From Caldimonas mangrovi (GTDB lineage: Bacteria > Pseudomonadota > Gammaproteobacteria > Burkholderiales > Burkholderiaceae_C): a DNA stretch of 64,000 nucleotides. The number at the start of each line of letters is the position of its first letter. Position 1 is the stretch's first letter. The translations under genes were made by a program, and so were the position numbers. The notes beneath the pieces were generated by a model. It was not told the origin of the DNA and did not search any database. It saw only the letters and a program-made list of their open reading frames with translations. Location: positions 62,001 through 126,000 of the forward strand of contig NZ_JAMKFE010000015.1 of assembly GCF_023721835.1 (NCBI RefSeq). The letters run 5' to 3'. This document shows, in pieces, positions 49,838 to 59,620 of the stretch.

Positions 49838-52089
49838 GCCCCCGTGGCGATCTCACGCCGCGCCTGCCCAGCACCACTGCCGGGGCAAGCGCGCCGCCGA
49901 TACGCCGCGCCTCGATGCCGGCACAACCGTGGCGCGGCTTCCTGCGCGGGCTGGTGGATGGCATCGCAGGCCTGTTCAGGCAGCGCTCCGGTCAGCCCGC
50001 CGCCCCCCTGTCGGGCTGGGAGCAGGCGGCCGTCGTGCGACGTCGTGTTTTCCTCGGGCTGATCGCGCTGTCGACCACCGTGGCCACGGCCCTGATGGCA
50101 CAGGTGCAGCCGCCCTACGAGCACCCGGCGTTGCAGTACGGCCAGATCGCACTGTTCGCACTGCTGTTCGCGTGGGTGTCCGCTGGCTTCTTCACCGCGG
50201 CGATGGGCTTCGTCGTCATGCTGCGCGGCGACCGGCACTCGTTGTCCCGGCACGACGTGGTGCACGACCCGGTGCGGGCCGACGCGCGCACCGCGGTCAT
50301 CATGCCGATCTGCAACGAGCACGTCAGCACGGTTTTCGCCGGGCTGCGCGCCACCTGCGAATCGCTCGCGGCGACCGGCGCGCAACGCCTGTTCGACATC
50401 TACATTCTGTCGGACAGCAACGACCCCGACATCCGCAGCGCCGAACTCGCGGCCTGGGGCGAGCTGCGCGCGACGCTGGGCGACAACGCACGCGTCTTCT
50501 ACCGTTGGCGCCAGCGCCGCACCAAGCGCAAGGCCGGCAATGTGGCCGACTTCTGCCGTCGCTGGGGCAGCAACTACCGCTACATGGTGGTGCTCGATGC
50601 CGACAGCGTGATGAGCGGTGATTGCCTGCTGACCATGGTGCGCCTGATGGAAGCCAACCCGAAGGCCGGCATCATCCAGACCGCGCCGCAAGCCGTCGGC
50701 CATGCCACCGTGCACGCGCGTTCACAGCAGTTCGCCAGCCGCGTCACCGGCCGGCTGTTCACGCTGGGCATGCAGTACTGGCAACTGGGCGAGTCGCACT
50801 ACTGGGGCCACAACGCGATCATTCGTGTCGAGCCCTTCATGAAGCACTGCGGCCTGGCACCGTTGCCCGGGCGTGGCGCGCTGAGCGGCGAGATCATGTC
50901 GCACGACTTCGTCGAGGCCGCGCTGATGCGTCGCGCCGGCTACCACGTCTGGCTGGTGACCGATCTGCCCGGCAGCTACGAGCAGCAGCCGCCCAACCTG
51001 ATCGAGGAACTGCAACGCGACCGCCGCTGGTGCCAGGGCAACCTGCAGAACGCACGCCTGATCGCCGAGCCCGGGCTGCACGGCGTGCACCGCGCAATGC
51101 TCGCGACCGGTGCGATGGCATACGGCTCGGCGCCGCTGTGGCTGGCCTTCGTGGTGCTGGGCGCCGCGCTGTGGCTGACTGGCGGGCTGCAGGCCAGCGT
51201 GACGGCCTTCGGCATGCCGCTGGCCGTCGGTGGCTTGTGGGCCGGCACGCTGACGATGCTGGTGCTGCCGCGCGTGCTCGGCATACTCGGGATCGTCCTG
51301 CGCCAAGAGCAGCGCTTCTTCGGGGGCACCGGCGCACTCATCAAGAGCGCGTTCATCGAGGCCGGGCTGTCCGTGTTGCAGGCGCCGGTGCGCATGGTGG
51401 CGCACAGCATGTTCGTGTTGGCCGCCCTGACCGGTTGGCGCATCGACTGGAAATCGCCCCCGCGCGAAGCCCAGTCGATCGCGTGGCGCGACGCCGGCCG
51501 CCGGTTTGCGCCGAGCTGCGCGGTGGTGCTGCTCGCAGCGCTCGCCATCGCGGTCGTCAACCCCGCCGCGGTGCTGTGGATGGCGCCCATCGCGCTGCCG
51601 CTGCTGTTCGCGGTGCCGCTGGCCGTCTTCACGAGCCAGGAACGGCTCGGCGAACGCGTGCGCTCGTACGGCCTGCTGACCATCCCGGAGGAAAGCTGGA
51701 CGCCGGCGGTATTGCGCCACGCCTGGGCTTACGCACGCCGCGAGACGCCGCCGGCCCGCTGGGCCGACGTGCTGCGCGACCCCGGCCTGTTCGACCTGGT
51801 GCGCAGCGCCATGGGTGCGCGCCACACCGGCCACGGTGGTCGGGCGGTTGCTCGCCGACGGCTTCTGCTCGACCTGTCGCCCGAGCGCAATGCCGACAGC
51901 CTCGCGCCGATGGAGCGCATGCGCTTCCTGAGCGAACCGCAAAGCCTGGAACAATTGCGCGTGCGTCACAGCGTGCTGCGCGGTCAGGTCTTCGGCCGCC
52001 AGCTCGCACGCGAACTGGAGTTGCCGCAGACGCACCATGCGCTCATCGTCAACGGCTTGCGGGCTGCGGGTGGCCGAGCGGTGCACTGA
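49834..52089 (+). CDS. opgH: Glucans biosynthesis glucosyltransferase OpgH
   Basis: Inner-membrane family-2 glycosyltransferase (751 aa) that makes the beta-1,2-glucan backbone from UDP-glucose. Two N-terminal helices (about 72-92 and 105-130), then the catalytic domain: TAVIMPICNEH, VVLDADSVMSG, MSHDFVEAALMRRAGY and the QRDRRW motif in ELQRDRRWCQGN; several helices follow. The first 60 residues are polar and Pro-rich, as in OpgH proteins that also act on cell division in E. coli. Coupled to opgG by ATGA at 49834-49837. Confidence 0.94.
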   Translation: MSPRGDLTPRLPSTTAGASAPPIRRASMPAQPWRGFLRGLVDGIAGLFRQRSGQPAAPLSGWEQAAVVRRRVFLGLIALSTTVATALMAQVQPPYEHPALQYGQIALFALLFAWVSAGFFTAAMGFVVMLRGDRHSLSRHDVVHDPVRADARTAVIMPICNEHVSTVFAGLRATCESLAATGAQRLFDIYILSDSNDPDIRSAELAAWGELRATLGDNARVFYRWRQRRTKRKAGNVADFCRRWGSNYRYMVVLDADSVMSGDCLLTMVRLMEANPKAGIIQTAPQAVGHATVHARSQQFASRVTGRLFTLGMQYWQLGESHYWGHNAIIRVEPFMKHCGLAPLPGRGALSGEIMSHDFVEAALMRRAGYHVWLVTDLPGSYEQQPPNLIEELQRDRRWCQGNLQNARLIAEPGLHGVHRAMLATGAMAYGSAPLWLAFVVLGAALWLTGGLQASVTAFGMPLAVGGLWAGTLTMLVLPRVLGILGIVLRQEQRFFGGTGALIKSAFIEAGLSVLQAPVRMVAHSMFVLAALTGWRIDWKSPPREAQSIAWRDAGRRFAPSCAVVLLAALAIAVVNPAAVLWMAPIALPLLFAVPLAVFTSQERLGERVRSYGLLTIPEESWTPAVLRHAWAYARRETPPARWADVLRDPGLFDLVRSAMGARHTGHGGRAVARRRLLLDLSPERNADSLAPMERMRFLSEPQSLEQLRVRHSVLRGQVFGRQLARELELPQTHHALIVNGLRAAGGRAVH

Positions 52090-52145
52090 AGCACGGCACA
52101 ATCGTCTTTCTCGGGCGCGCCACGCGCCTGGGGGAGACGTCGTCT

Positions 52146-52820
52146 ATGAGCCAACTCACCCGCTGGCTGCGTGAAAACCGCGGCCTCATTGCTTTCCTGC
52201 TGTTGTTCGGGTTGTTCAGAACGGCCGTGGCCGACTGGAATCCCATCCCTTCGGGTTCGATGCGTCCGACACTGCGAGAAGGCGACGTCGTCTTCGTCAA
52301 CCGGCTCGCCTACCAGGTCAAGTTGCCCCTGACCGACATCGTGCTGGCCCGCACCGGCGAGGTGTCGCGTGGCGACATCGTCACTTTCTCGTCACCCGAG
52401 GACGGCACCCGCCTCATCAAGCGCGTGGTCGGTCTGCCCGGCGACGTGGTTTCGATGCGTGGCAAGGTGTTGTCGATCAACGGCCTGCCTCTCGGCTACC
52501 GGACGACCGGCACCGTGTTGGAGCCCGTCGCGGGCCGGCAGGTGCCGGCAACGCGGCTGCATGAGCAGCTCGGCGAGCACCAACATGCCCTGCAATGGCT
52601 CGACGGCCTGGCCACCGTGCCCGATTTCGGCCCGGTGACGGTACCGGCCGATGCCTACCTGGTGCTCGGCGACAACCGTGACGACAGCGCCGACTCTCGT
52701 TACTTCGGCTTCGTGCCACACCACCTGCTGATCGGACGCGCAGAGCGCGTGCTGGTGTCTGTCGACCTGCTCGGGCGCTGGGCGCCGCAATTCGCACGCT
52801 TCGGGATGAGGCTGCAATAG
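52146..52820 (+). CDS. lepB: Signal peptidase I
   Basis: Membrane serine protease (224 aa) that removes Sec/Tat signal peptides. One N-terminal helix (about 12-30), catalytic Ser38 in IPSGSMRPTL and catalytic Lys92 in LIKRVVGLPGD, plus the later box GDNRDDSADSRYFGFV. Shorter than E. coli LepB (324 aa) but with all active-site boxes. A frequent second signal peptidase in this group is possible. It lies 56 bases after opgH and may belong to the same transcript. It converges with the kinase gene. Confidence 0.93.
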   Translation: MSQLTRWLRENRGLIAFLLLFGLFRTAVADWNPIPSGSMRPTLREGDVVFVNRLAYQVKLPLTDIVLARTGEVSRGDIVTFSSPEDGTRLIKRVVGLPGDVVSMRGKVLSINGLPLGYRTTGTVLEPVAGRQVPATRLHEQLGEHQHALQWLDGLATVPDFGPVTVPADAYLVLGDNRDDSADSRYFGFVPHHLLIGRAERVLVSVDLLGRWAPQFARFGMRLQ

Positions 52821-52835
52821 CCTCCGCGCGCGGAA

Positions 52836-54236
52836 CTACTTGATGCCGGCGAGCGCGGCCCGCGCCTTGGTCCGATCTGCATCGCTGCCGAGTTCGGCAC
52901 AGAGCAGCTCATAGAATTCCGCGCGGGTGGTCGCCTTGGCCGCGGCCTTCTTGGTCACGATCTTCGCGATCGGCCCGATGTGACCCGCGAGTATGCGTTG
53001 CGCCTGCTCGATCACTTGCGCGTCGAGCCGCAGGTGCGTGCTCAACACGGTGGCCGTGCCGCCCGTGCTGCGCTGGGCCCGCACGCTGACGCCACTGGTG
53101 GTGTGCTGCATGAATGCAGCCCGCTCCGGCTCCGTCGGCAAATGCTCCGCCAACCGCGAGGCGAGCGTCTCGATGTCGAAGCAGTCGCGCGCGGCACGCC
53201 GTACCAGCACCTTCGCGACCGGGCCGACATACTTGGCCAGCGTGGCTTCCAGATGCGACAGCGTCGACGCGTCCCAGTGCGTCGGCGGCGCGGTGGTGAC
53301 GGCCCCCGACGAGCCGCTGCGCACGGCACTCGACACGCTGCCTGCGCCCCGCGGTTCCGGTCGCATCACTTCCATGATCACCGTCTCCTCCGACACCGTC
53401 GGCTTGACGGGCTCGTCCGCGTGGCTGGTCAGGGCCTCGAGAAACAGCAGCGCATTGGCATAGCGGGCCTCGGGCCGCTTGGCGAGTGCCGTGGCGACGA
53501 TCTGGTCGTAGACGACCGGGCGGGTCGAGCCGGCATGCTGAGAGGGCCACACCGGCTCCTCGTGCACGATCTTGTACATCAGCGTTTCGGCACTGCCGTT
53601 GAACGGCAGTTGCCCGGTGAGCAGCTGGTACAGCAGCACGCCGGCGGCCCACACATCGACGCGATGGTCCAGCGGCTGACCGGTGTACTGCTCGGGCGAC
53701 ATGTAGCCCGGCGTGCCGACCACCGAGTTCACCTGGGTCAAGCCGATCGCATCGACGCGCGCGATACCGAAATCGGCGATCTTCAGCCGGCCCTGGCGCG
53801 TGATGATCAGGTTGGCCGGCTTGATGTCGCGGTGCCACACCCCCTGCTCGTGCGCATGGTCGAGCGCGGCGAGCAACTGCGTCATGATGCTCAGCACGTC
53901 CTGGTCAGGGAAGCGCGTCTTGCGCGACAGGTAGTGCGACAGACTGTTGCCCTCGACGAACTCCATCGCGATGAAGGCCTGGTCCTGGTCCTCGCCGTAC
54001 TCATAAACCGCCACGATGCCGGGGTGCAGCAGCCGCCCTGCGGCCTGCGCCTCGTTGCGAAAGCGCGCCGCGACCGACTGGCCGTGCTCGCTGTCGTCGA
54101 TCAATTGCCGGCGGATGGTCTTGATCGCCACCTGCCGCTTGATGTGCGGATCGAAGGCCTTGTAGACCACCCCCATCGCGCCCTCGCCGAGGACACCGGT
54201 GATGGGGTACTTGCCCAGCCGTTCAGGGTGCTTCAT
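52836..54236 (-). CDS. Soluble serine/threonine protein kinase with C-terminal repeat domain
   Basis: Kinase of 466 aa without any membrane helix. GEGAMG loop near 17-22, ATP Lys39 in VAIKTI, canonical catalytic loop HRDIKPAN at 135-142, DFG at 155-157, activation segment SVVGTPGYMSPEQ. After the kinase domain (to about 275) comes a linker and then two copies of a 45-residue helical unit: KYVGPVAKVLVRRAARDC near 336-352 and GHIGPIAKIVTKKAAAKA near 420-437. The repeats are probably protein-binding. Last of three minus-strand genes; 16 bases separate it from the HAMP-sensor gene. The sensor has no output domain, so this kinase is its likely partner. Confidence 0.9.
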   Translation of the reverse strand: MKHPERLGKYPITGVLGEGAMGVVYKAFDPHIKRQVAIKTIRRQLIDDSEHGQSVAARFRNEAQAAGRLLHPGIVAVYEYGEDQDQAFIAMEFVEGNSLSHYLSRKTRFPDQDVLSIMTQLLAALDHAHEQGVWHRDIKPANLIITRQGRLKIADFGIARVDAIGLTQVNSVVGTPGYMSPEQYTGQPLDHRVDVWAAGVLLYQLLTGQLPFNGSAETLMYKIVHEEPVWPSQHAGSTRPVVYDQIVATALAKRPEARYANALLFLEALTSHADEPVKPTVSEETVIMEVMRPEPRGAGSVSSAVRSGSSGAVTTAPPTHWDASTLSHLEATLAKYVGPVAKVLVRRAARDCFDIETLASRLAEHLPTEPERAAFMQHTTSGVSVRAQRSTGGTATVLSTHLRLDAQVIEQAQRILAGHIGPIAKIVTKKAAAKATTRAEFYELLCAELGSDADRTKARAALAGIK

Positions 54237-54252
54237 GCGTCACCTTGCGGCA

Positions 54253-55125
54253 TCAGGTGTCGAGCATCTTCATCGCCTGCACCAGGCTCTTGCGCATGCG
54301 CGTGAAGGAATCGGCCAGTGTGCCGATCTCGTCGCGGCTCCTGGCGGTGAACTCCGGGGCTTCGAGTTCACCCAGACTCACGCGGTCGGCAATCTTCGAC
54401 AGGCGGCTCACCGGCTGGATCACCAGCTTCCACAACATCAGGTTCAGGGCCAGGCCGATCAGCACGAAAACGCCGGTCAGCATCGTCATGAAGACACTGA
54501 AGGCGCGGTTCGCCCGCTCCAGCGGCACGGCCATCGGCACCGAGACGATCTGCGCGCCGATGATCTCGTTGTGGTTCCAGCCGAAGCCGTTGGCCGGGCC
54601 GTAGCGATCCACCATCGGCTTAGGGGCTGCATCGACCGTGCTGTGGCAGCGCAGGCAGGCCGCGTCCTTGATCTGGATCGGCCGGGCAATGTAGAGCGAA
54701 CGGCCGCTCGGCGTGTCGCGCTGGCCGACGAATTCGGTCTGCGCCGGCGTGTTGCGGAACTGGTTGACGATGTCCACTTCCCACTCGACCGCGCGGTCGC
54801 GCGGGTTGGTCGGATTCAGCGTCGCTTCCTTGTAGGCGTAGTCCGGGTACTTCTTGTGCAGCGTCGCCAGCACTTCGGTGGCCGAGTACGCAGGCACCGA
54901 CTGGGGCAGGAAGCTGTATTTCATCTGCGTCTCGAGCAGCGGCGCGATCTGGCCCGAGGTGTAGCCACGCACTGCCAGCGCCTTCTCCATCAACAGGCGC
55001 GCATGGTCGAGCACTTCGTCCTGGGCATTGCGCTGCAGCAGATCACGGGTGATGTACCCGGTGGCGCCGAGGCCGAGCACGAAAACCAGCACAAAGACCA
55101 GGTTGAACTTGAGCAGCAGTTTCAT
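54253..55125 (-). CDS. Membrane sensor with Tll0287-like heme-binding domain and HAMP, no output domain
   Basis: Protein of 290 aa. Helix 1 (about 5-25), a periplasmic DUF3365/Tll0287-like domain of about 180 residues with covalent heme motif Cys157-Cys160-His161 (CLRCH), helix 2 (about 208-233), then a HAMP domain to the C-terminus (VIQPVSRLSKIADRVSLGELE and DEIGTLADSFTRM). The protein ends right after HAMP: no kinase, cyclase or methyl-accepting part. Such domains are thought to sense redox state or gases by heme. It is placed between a FecR-like gene and a Ser/Thr kinase gene. Confidence 0.85.
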   Translation of the reverse strand: MKLLLKFNLVFVLVFVLGLGATGYITRDLLQRNAQDEVLDHARLLMEKALAVRGYTSGQIAPLLETQMKYSFLPQSVPAYSATEVLATLHKKYPDYAYKEATLNPTNPRDRAVEWEVDIVNQFRNTPAQTEFVGQRDTPSGRSLYIARPIQIKDAACLRCHSTVDAAPKPMVDRYGPANGFGWNHNEIIGAQIVSVPMAVPLERANRAFSVFMTMLTGVFVLIGLALNLMLWKLVIQPVSRLSKIADRVSLGELEAPEFTARSRDEIGTLADSFTRMRKSLVQAMKMLDT

Positions 55126-55169
55126 GGAGTCTCACAGAGTCGGGCATGTTGTTGTCGATCGGGCGCCGG

Positions 55170-56072
55170 TCAGCGTGCGCCCGCCGCGCCGGCCGGCGCC
55201 GATGCGGCCACGGGCGGTTTGGGCAGGTACTTCTCGGGGAACAGCACGCGGTCCCACTCGGGGTGCGCGCGCAGGTTGGCGATCAATGCCTGGCGAAAGC
55301 CGTCGTCGTTGGCCAGCGATTTCCAGCGCGAGACGAAGTTCGCCCGCACCGCGCGCTCGGCTTGCAGCCAGCCTTTGAGGTCTTCGTAGTCCACCGTGCG
55401 CTGCGCCCTGGGCTGGATCGTTTGTGCGCCGTAGCGGTCGGACAGCGGCGGCAGCGTGTCGCGGAAAGCGCGGGGCATGCGCTCCAGCATCTCGCCTGGC
55501 GGCCGCTGACCGACGGCGCCCTTGTCGGCGCCCCGTCGCCAGTAGCTCTCGCCACCCTTCAGCGACAAGCTCGGGCCGGCATTGCCGCTGCGGCGCTCGA
55601 CCACTTTCAGCGGCCGCGTCTCGGCGAAAACAAAGCTTTCGGCATCATCGATGAACGCAACCACCACGCCTTCGACCTCGCTGACGTCGTACTCGGGCGA
55701 CGAAAAGCCCGCCTGGCCCTTGGCTCGGCCTGCGCCAGTCAGCTTCACCCAGCCCTGCCGCAGGTACAGATCGGCCGGCCGCCGCTCGCGCTTGCCCGAC
55801 GCCAGCTTGGGTGCCAGCAGCACCGCGGTGCCGGGCCCGAGATCGGCGATGCGGCCGTCCTTGAACTCGATCCTCAGCAGGCCGGTCTTGGGACCCGTCT
55901 CGACGATGTCTTCCGGCTGGAGCCGAACGCCCTCGCCAAGCGCAAAGCGCTCCGACTCGCGCACCAGCGCAGCGTCCCCTTCCAGGATGGTCACGATCGC
56001 ATGCGCATCGGCTGCCGTCGCCCAGGCAGGCAACAGCGCCAACAACAACAGAATCGTTCGAAGACAAAACAT
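55170..56072 (-). CDS. Secreted FecR-domain protein
   Basis: Periplasmic protein of 300 aa with a signal peptide (ending near AWATA) and no membrane helix after it. A FecR-like beta domain covers about 22-170 (AIVTILEGDAALVRESERFALGEGVRL, IVETGPKTGLLRIEFKDGRIADLGPGTAVLL), as in many non-TonB regulators of envelope signalling. The C-terminal half is helical and ends in an Ala/Pro-rich tail. First of a three-gene set with the HAMP sensor and the soluble kinase; 44 bases separate it from the sensor gene. Confidence 0.82.
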   Translation of the reverse strand: MFCLRTILLLLALLPAWATAADAHAIVTILEGDAALVRESERFALGEGVRLQPEDIVETGPKTGLLRIEFKDGRIADLGPGTAVLLAPKLASGKRERRPADLYLRQGWVKLTGAGRAKGQAGFSSPEYDVSEVEGVVVAFIDDAESFVFAETRPLKVVERRSGNAGPSLSLKGGESYWRRGADKGAVGQRPPGEMLERMPRAFRDTLPPLSDRYGAQTIQPRAQRTVDYEDLKGWLQAERAVRANFVSRWKSLANDDGFRQALIANLRAHPEWDRVLFPEKYLPKPPVAASAPAGAAGAR

Positions 56073-56257
56073 CTCGCTCCCTACTCCTGCACGGCGGGCG
56101 CCGCGCTTCCCCGGCTGCGTTTACAGCAGAATCATATTGTTGCAGCTGCTGCGATGGTATCCGGCGGATCCCTTCGCCCACCTAGGGGGGGCCTGCCTTC
56201 TGGCTGTGTTGCCAAATACTTCACTGCCAGCGGGGAATTTGCACCGGAAACGGCGGC

Positions 56258-57184
56258 TCAGCCCAACAGCTCGATGCCCGGCAGCAGCCGCATGCACTGC
56301 TCGCGCACGATGCCGAGCAGGTCGACCAGGTAGGGTTTGACCGCCAGCGTCTTCGGCGCAGTTGCATGCAGCTCGCTCCACAACCCCTTCGGCCCGATGC
56401 GCTTGGCGACCACGTAGTCGTAGTCGACATAGTTCTTGACGCCCCAGTTCGGCAGCGCCGCGACCCCTCGACGGCTGGCGACCAGTTGCAGGATCGCGAT
56501 GGTGAGTTCGGCCGTGCGCCGCTCGAAGGCGATGCCGGCCGGTCGCAGCACCTCGCGGATCACGTCGATGCGTTCTTCGGGCACCGGGTAGGTGATCAGC
56601 GTCTCGCCTGCGAAATCCTCGGCCTGCAGGCGCCGCCGGTGGCGCAGGCGGTGCTCGACCGGCAGCACACCGAGGATCTCGAAGCGAAACAGCGGCCAGC
56701 TCGCCAGGCCGCGCCGTCCCGACGTCCTCGCACCGGGCGGCGAGCCGATCACCAGCTCGCACTTGCCGTCGCCCAGCAGCGTCATCGGGTCGCTGTGGAA
56801 CCCCGCCACCAGGTCGACCTCGACCTCCGGCCAGCGACGGCGGAACTCGTCCATCACTGGCATCAGCCAGTCGAAGCAGGTGTGACACTCGAGCGCGATG
56901 CGCAATTCGCCGCGGGTGTCGCTGTGCGCACGCGCCAGATCCCGTTCGGCCGCGGCCACCCCAGGCAGTACTTCTCGCGCCAGCACCAGCAGCCGTTCGC
57001 CGGCGGGCGTGAACCGCAGGCCCTGGCTGGTGCGCTGAAACAGCGGCACGCCGTAGTGTGCTTCAACCGCCCGCACCTGGTGTGACAGCGCGGACTGCGT
57101 CAGATGCAGGCGTTCGGCAGCAGCAGCGAGCTTGCCGGTCTCGGCGATCGCCAACAGCGAGCGCAGGTGTCGTAGTTCGAGCAT
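56258..57184 (-). CDS. metR: LysR-family methionine regulator MetR
   Basis: Regulator of 308 aa. HTH at 1-60 (LELRHLRSLLAIAETGKLAAAAERLHLTQ region, ALSHQVRAVEAHYG). The MetR hallmark is the effector domain start IALECHTCFDWLMPVMDEFRRRWP near 96-118, which binds homocysteine. LPNWGVKNYVD is another family motif. Divergent from metE with 111 bases between and a consensus MetR box inside, so it should activate metE and repress itself. Confidence 0.94.
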   Translation of the reverse strand: MLELRHLRSLLAIAETGKLAAAAERLHLTQSALSHQVRAVEAHYGVPLFQRTSQGLRFTPAGERLLVLAREVLPGVAAAERDLARAHSDTRGELRIALECHTCFDWLMPVMDEFRRRWPEVEVDLVAGFHSDPMTLLGDGKCELVIGSPPGARTSGRRGLASWPLFRFEILGVLPVEHRLRHRRRLQAEDFAGETLITYPVPEERIDVIREVLRPAGIAFERRTAELTIAILQLVASRRGVAALPNWGVKNYVDYDYVVAKRIGPKGLWSELHATAPKTLAVKPYLVDLLGIVREQCMRLLPGIELLG

Positions 57185-57195
57185 GAGGTTCGACT

Positions 57196-57208
57196 TGAAT
57201 GAAATTCA
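57196..57208 (+). promoter_or_regulatory. MetR binding site between metR and metE
   Basis: TGAATGAAATTCA matches the MetR consensus TGAA-N5-TTCA exactly and extends to a dyad CTTGAA-TGAAA-TTCAAG (57194-57210). A second imperfect copy, TGAAAAGATTTCG, lies at 57217-57229. Paired sites of this type are how MetR activates metE. Confidence 0.8.
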
Positions 57209-57295
57209 AGTTCTTCTGAAAAGATTTCGCTTGATCGAAGGAGTGTCCCAAACCAGACTGCACAGCGTCAACCGCAACCTCACACCCGCACCCTC

Positions 57296-59569
57296 ATGGC
57301 CCTCACCCACCTCCTCGGATATCCGCGCATCGGCGAACGGCGCGAGCTCAAGTTCGCCCTCGAATCTTTCTGGCAAGGCGGCAGTGACGCCGCGGCGCTG
57401 CAACAAGTGGGCGCCCGGTTGCGCCATGCCGCGTGGCTGCGGCAGCAGCAGGCCGGCCTCGGCCTGCTGTCGGCCGGCGACTTCGCGTTCTACGACCCGA
57501 TGCTCGACCACGCCTTGATGTTCGGCGCGATCCCGCCGCGCTTCACCGCCGAACGATGCGACCGGCTGGCGACGGCCTTCGCCCTGGCCCGCGGCACGCC
57601 GGGCCAGCCAGCGCTCGAAATGACCAAGTGGTTCGACACCAACTACCACTACCTGAAGCCCGAGCTGCATGCCGGGCAGGATTTCCACCTCGACGCACAC
57701 GCCTACCTGGCGCAGGTGGCCGATGCGCAGGCGCTCGGCAGTCCGGTCAAGCCGGTGTTGATCGGGCCGCTGAGCTTCCTGTGGCTGGCGAAGTCGACCG
57801 ACGGCGCCGATCGGCTCGCGCTGTGGCCGGCGCTGACAGCCTGCTATGCCGAGCTGCTGCGATCGCTGGCCGACGCGGGCGTCGAATGGGTACAGATCGA
57901 CGAGCCCATCCTCGCACTGGACCTGGACCCGGCGTGGCGCGACGCGTTCGCACCGGCCTACGCCGCGCTCGCCGGCACACGCCCGAAGCTGCTGCTCGCG
58001 ACCTATTTCGACGACGTGACCCACCACCTGGACACGATCACTGCGTTGCCGGTGCAAGGATTGCACGTCGACGCGGTGCGTGCGCCGTGGCAGCTCGCTG
58101 CCGCCGCCGATCGCCTCGGCGCGCAGCGGGTACTGTCGGTCGGCATCGTCGATGGCCGCAACATCTGGCGCACCGATCTGCGGCGCGCGCTCGCCACGCT
58201 GCAGCCGCTGCACGAGCGATTCGGCGAGCGCCTGTGGCTGGCACCGTCCTGCTCGCTGGCGCATGTGCCGCTCAGCCTGCGGCATGAAACGCGGCTGGAC
58301 CCGCAGATCAAGCGTTGGTTGGCCTTCGCCGACGAGAAGCTCGGCGAGCTGAGCACGTTGCAGCGCGCGCTCGACGAGGGCGAGGACGCCGTGCGCGAGG
58401 CGCTGGCCGAGAGCGACGCCGCCCTCGCCTCGCGTCGCCACTCGCGGCTGGTGACCCACCCCTACGTCGCCAAAAGGCTGCAGCAGCTGACGCCGGCGAT
58501 GGAGCGGCGCACCAGCGCCTACCCGGTGCGGGCCGAACGCCAGCGCGCCGCCTTGCAGTTGCCGTTGCTGCCGACAACGACGATCGGCTCCTTCCCGCAG
58601 ACGCCCGAAATCCGCGCCGATCGTGCCGCCTGGCGCCGCGGCGAGCTGGGCGCTTACGACTACCTGCAGCGCATGCGCGAGGAAATCCGCCATGCGATCC
58701 AGCAGCAGGAGTCGCTCGGTCTGGACGTGCTGGTGCATGGCGAGGCCGAGCGCAGCGACATGGTCGACTACTTCGCCGAGCACCTGTTCGGCTTTGCGCT
58801 CACCGAGAATGGCTGGGTGCAGAGCTACGGCTCCCGCTGCGTCAAGCCGCCGGTCATCTATGGCGACGTGCACCGCCCGGACGCGATCACGGTCGACACC
58901 GCCCGCTACGCCCAATCGCTGACCGACAAGCCCGTCAAAGGCATGCTGACCGGGCCGGTGACCATGCTGCAATGGTCTTTCGTGCGCGACGACCAGCCGC
59001 GCGAGCTGACCGCACGGCAGCTCGCACTGGCGATCCGCGACGAAGTGGCCGACCTCGAGAAGGCCGGCATCGGTGTCATCCAGATCGACGAACCGGCCTT
59101 CCGCGAAGGCTTGCCACTCAAGCGCCGAGACTGGCCGCCCTATCTGCACTGGGCCGTCCAGGCCTTCAAGCTGGCCGCCTGCTGCGTGGCCGACGAGACG
59201 CAAGTCCACACGCACATGTGCTACTCGGAGTTCAACGACATCCTGCCCGCCATTGCTGCGATGGACGCCGACGTGATCACGATCGAGACCTCGCGCTCGA
59301 ACATGGAGCTGCTCGACGGCTTCGGCAGCTTCGCGTACCCGAACGAGATCGGCCCCGGCGTCTACGACATCCATTCGCCGCGCGTGCCGAGCCAGCAGGA
59401 GATGGAACGCCTGCTGGAGCGTGCCTGCGAAGTGGTCGACCCACGGCGCTTGTGGGTCAACCCCGACTGCGGCTTGAAGACCCGGCGCTGGCCCGAGACA
59501 AACGCGGCCCTGTCGCACATGGTGCAGGCGGCGAAGACGCTGCGCGAGCGGCTGCTGCAACCAGCCTGA
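57296..59569 (+). CDS. metE: Cobalamin-independent methionine synthase MetE
   Basis: Zinc enzyme (757 aa) that methylates homocysteine using 5-methyltetrahydrofolate polyglutamate. N-terminal half: [39 protein letters not shown]. Catalytic C-terminal half: [27 protein letters not shown], and the zinc ligands in [11 protein letters not shown] (His, Cys), the later Glu in [12 protein letters not shown] and Cys in NPDCGLKTR. Full length. Controlled by divergent metR. The name implies that growth does not depend on B12 for methionine. Confidence 0.97.
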   Translation: MALTHLLGYPRIGERRELKFALESFWQGGSDAAALQQVGARLRHAAWLRQQQAGLGLLSAGDFAFYDPMLDHALMFGAIPPRFTAERCDRLATAFALARGTPGQPALEMTKWFDTNYHYLKPELHAGQDFHLDAHAYLAQVADAQALGSPVKPVLIGPLSFLWLAKSTDGADRLALWPALTACYAELLRSLADAGVEWVQIDEPILALDLDPAWRDAFAPAYAALAGTRPKLLLATYFDDVTHHLDTITALPVQGLHVDAVRAPWQLAAAADRLGAQRVLSVGIVDGRNIWRTDLRRALATLQPLHERFGERLWLAPSCSLAHVPLSLRHETRLDPQIKRWLAFADEKLGELSTLQRALDEGEDAVREALAESDAALASRRHSRLVTHPYVAKRLQQLTPAMERRTSAYPVRAERQRAALQLPLLPTTTIGSFPQTPEIRADRAAWRRGELGAYDYLQRMREEIRHAIQQQESLGLDVLVHGEAERSDMVDYFAEHLFGFALTENGWVQSYGSRCVKPPVIYGDVHRPDAITVDTARYAQSLTDKPVKGMLTGPVTMLQWSFVRDDQPRELTARQLALAIRDEVADLEKAGIGVIQIDEPAFREGLPLKRRDWPPYLHWAVQAFKLAACCVADETQVHTHMCYSEFNDILPAIAAMDADVITIETSRSNMELLDGFGSFAYPNEIGPGVYDIHSPRVPSQQEMERLLERACEVVDPRRLWVNPDCGLKTRRWPETNAALSHMVQAAKTLRERLLQPA

Positions 59570-59620
59570 GCCGACCGGCAGGCGGTACAGTGGCGCGTCT
59601 TCGCCACCGTGCCGCCCGCG

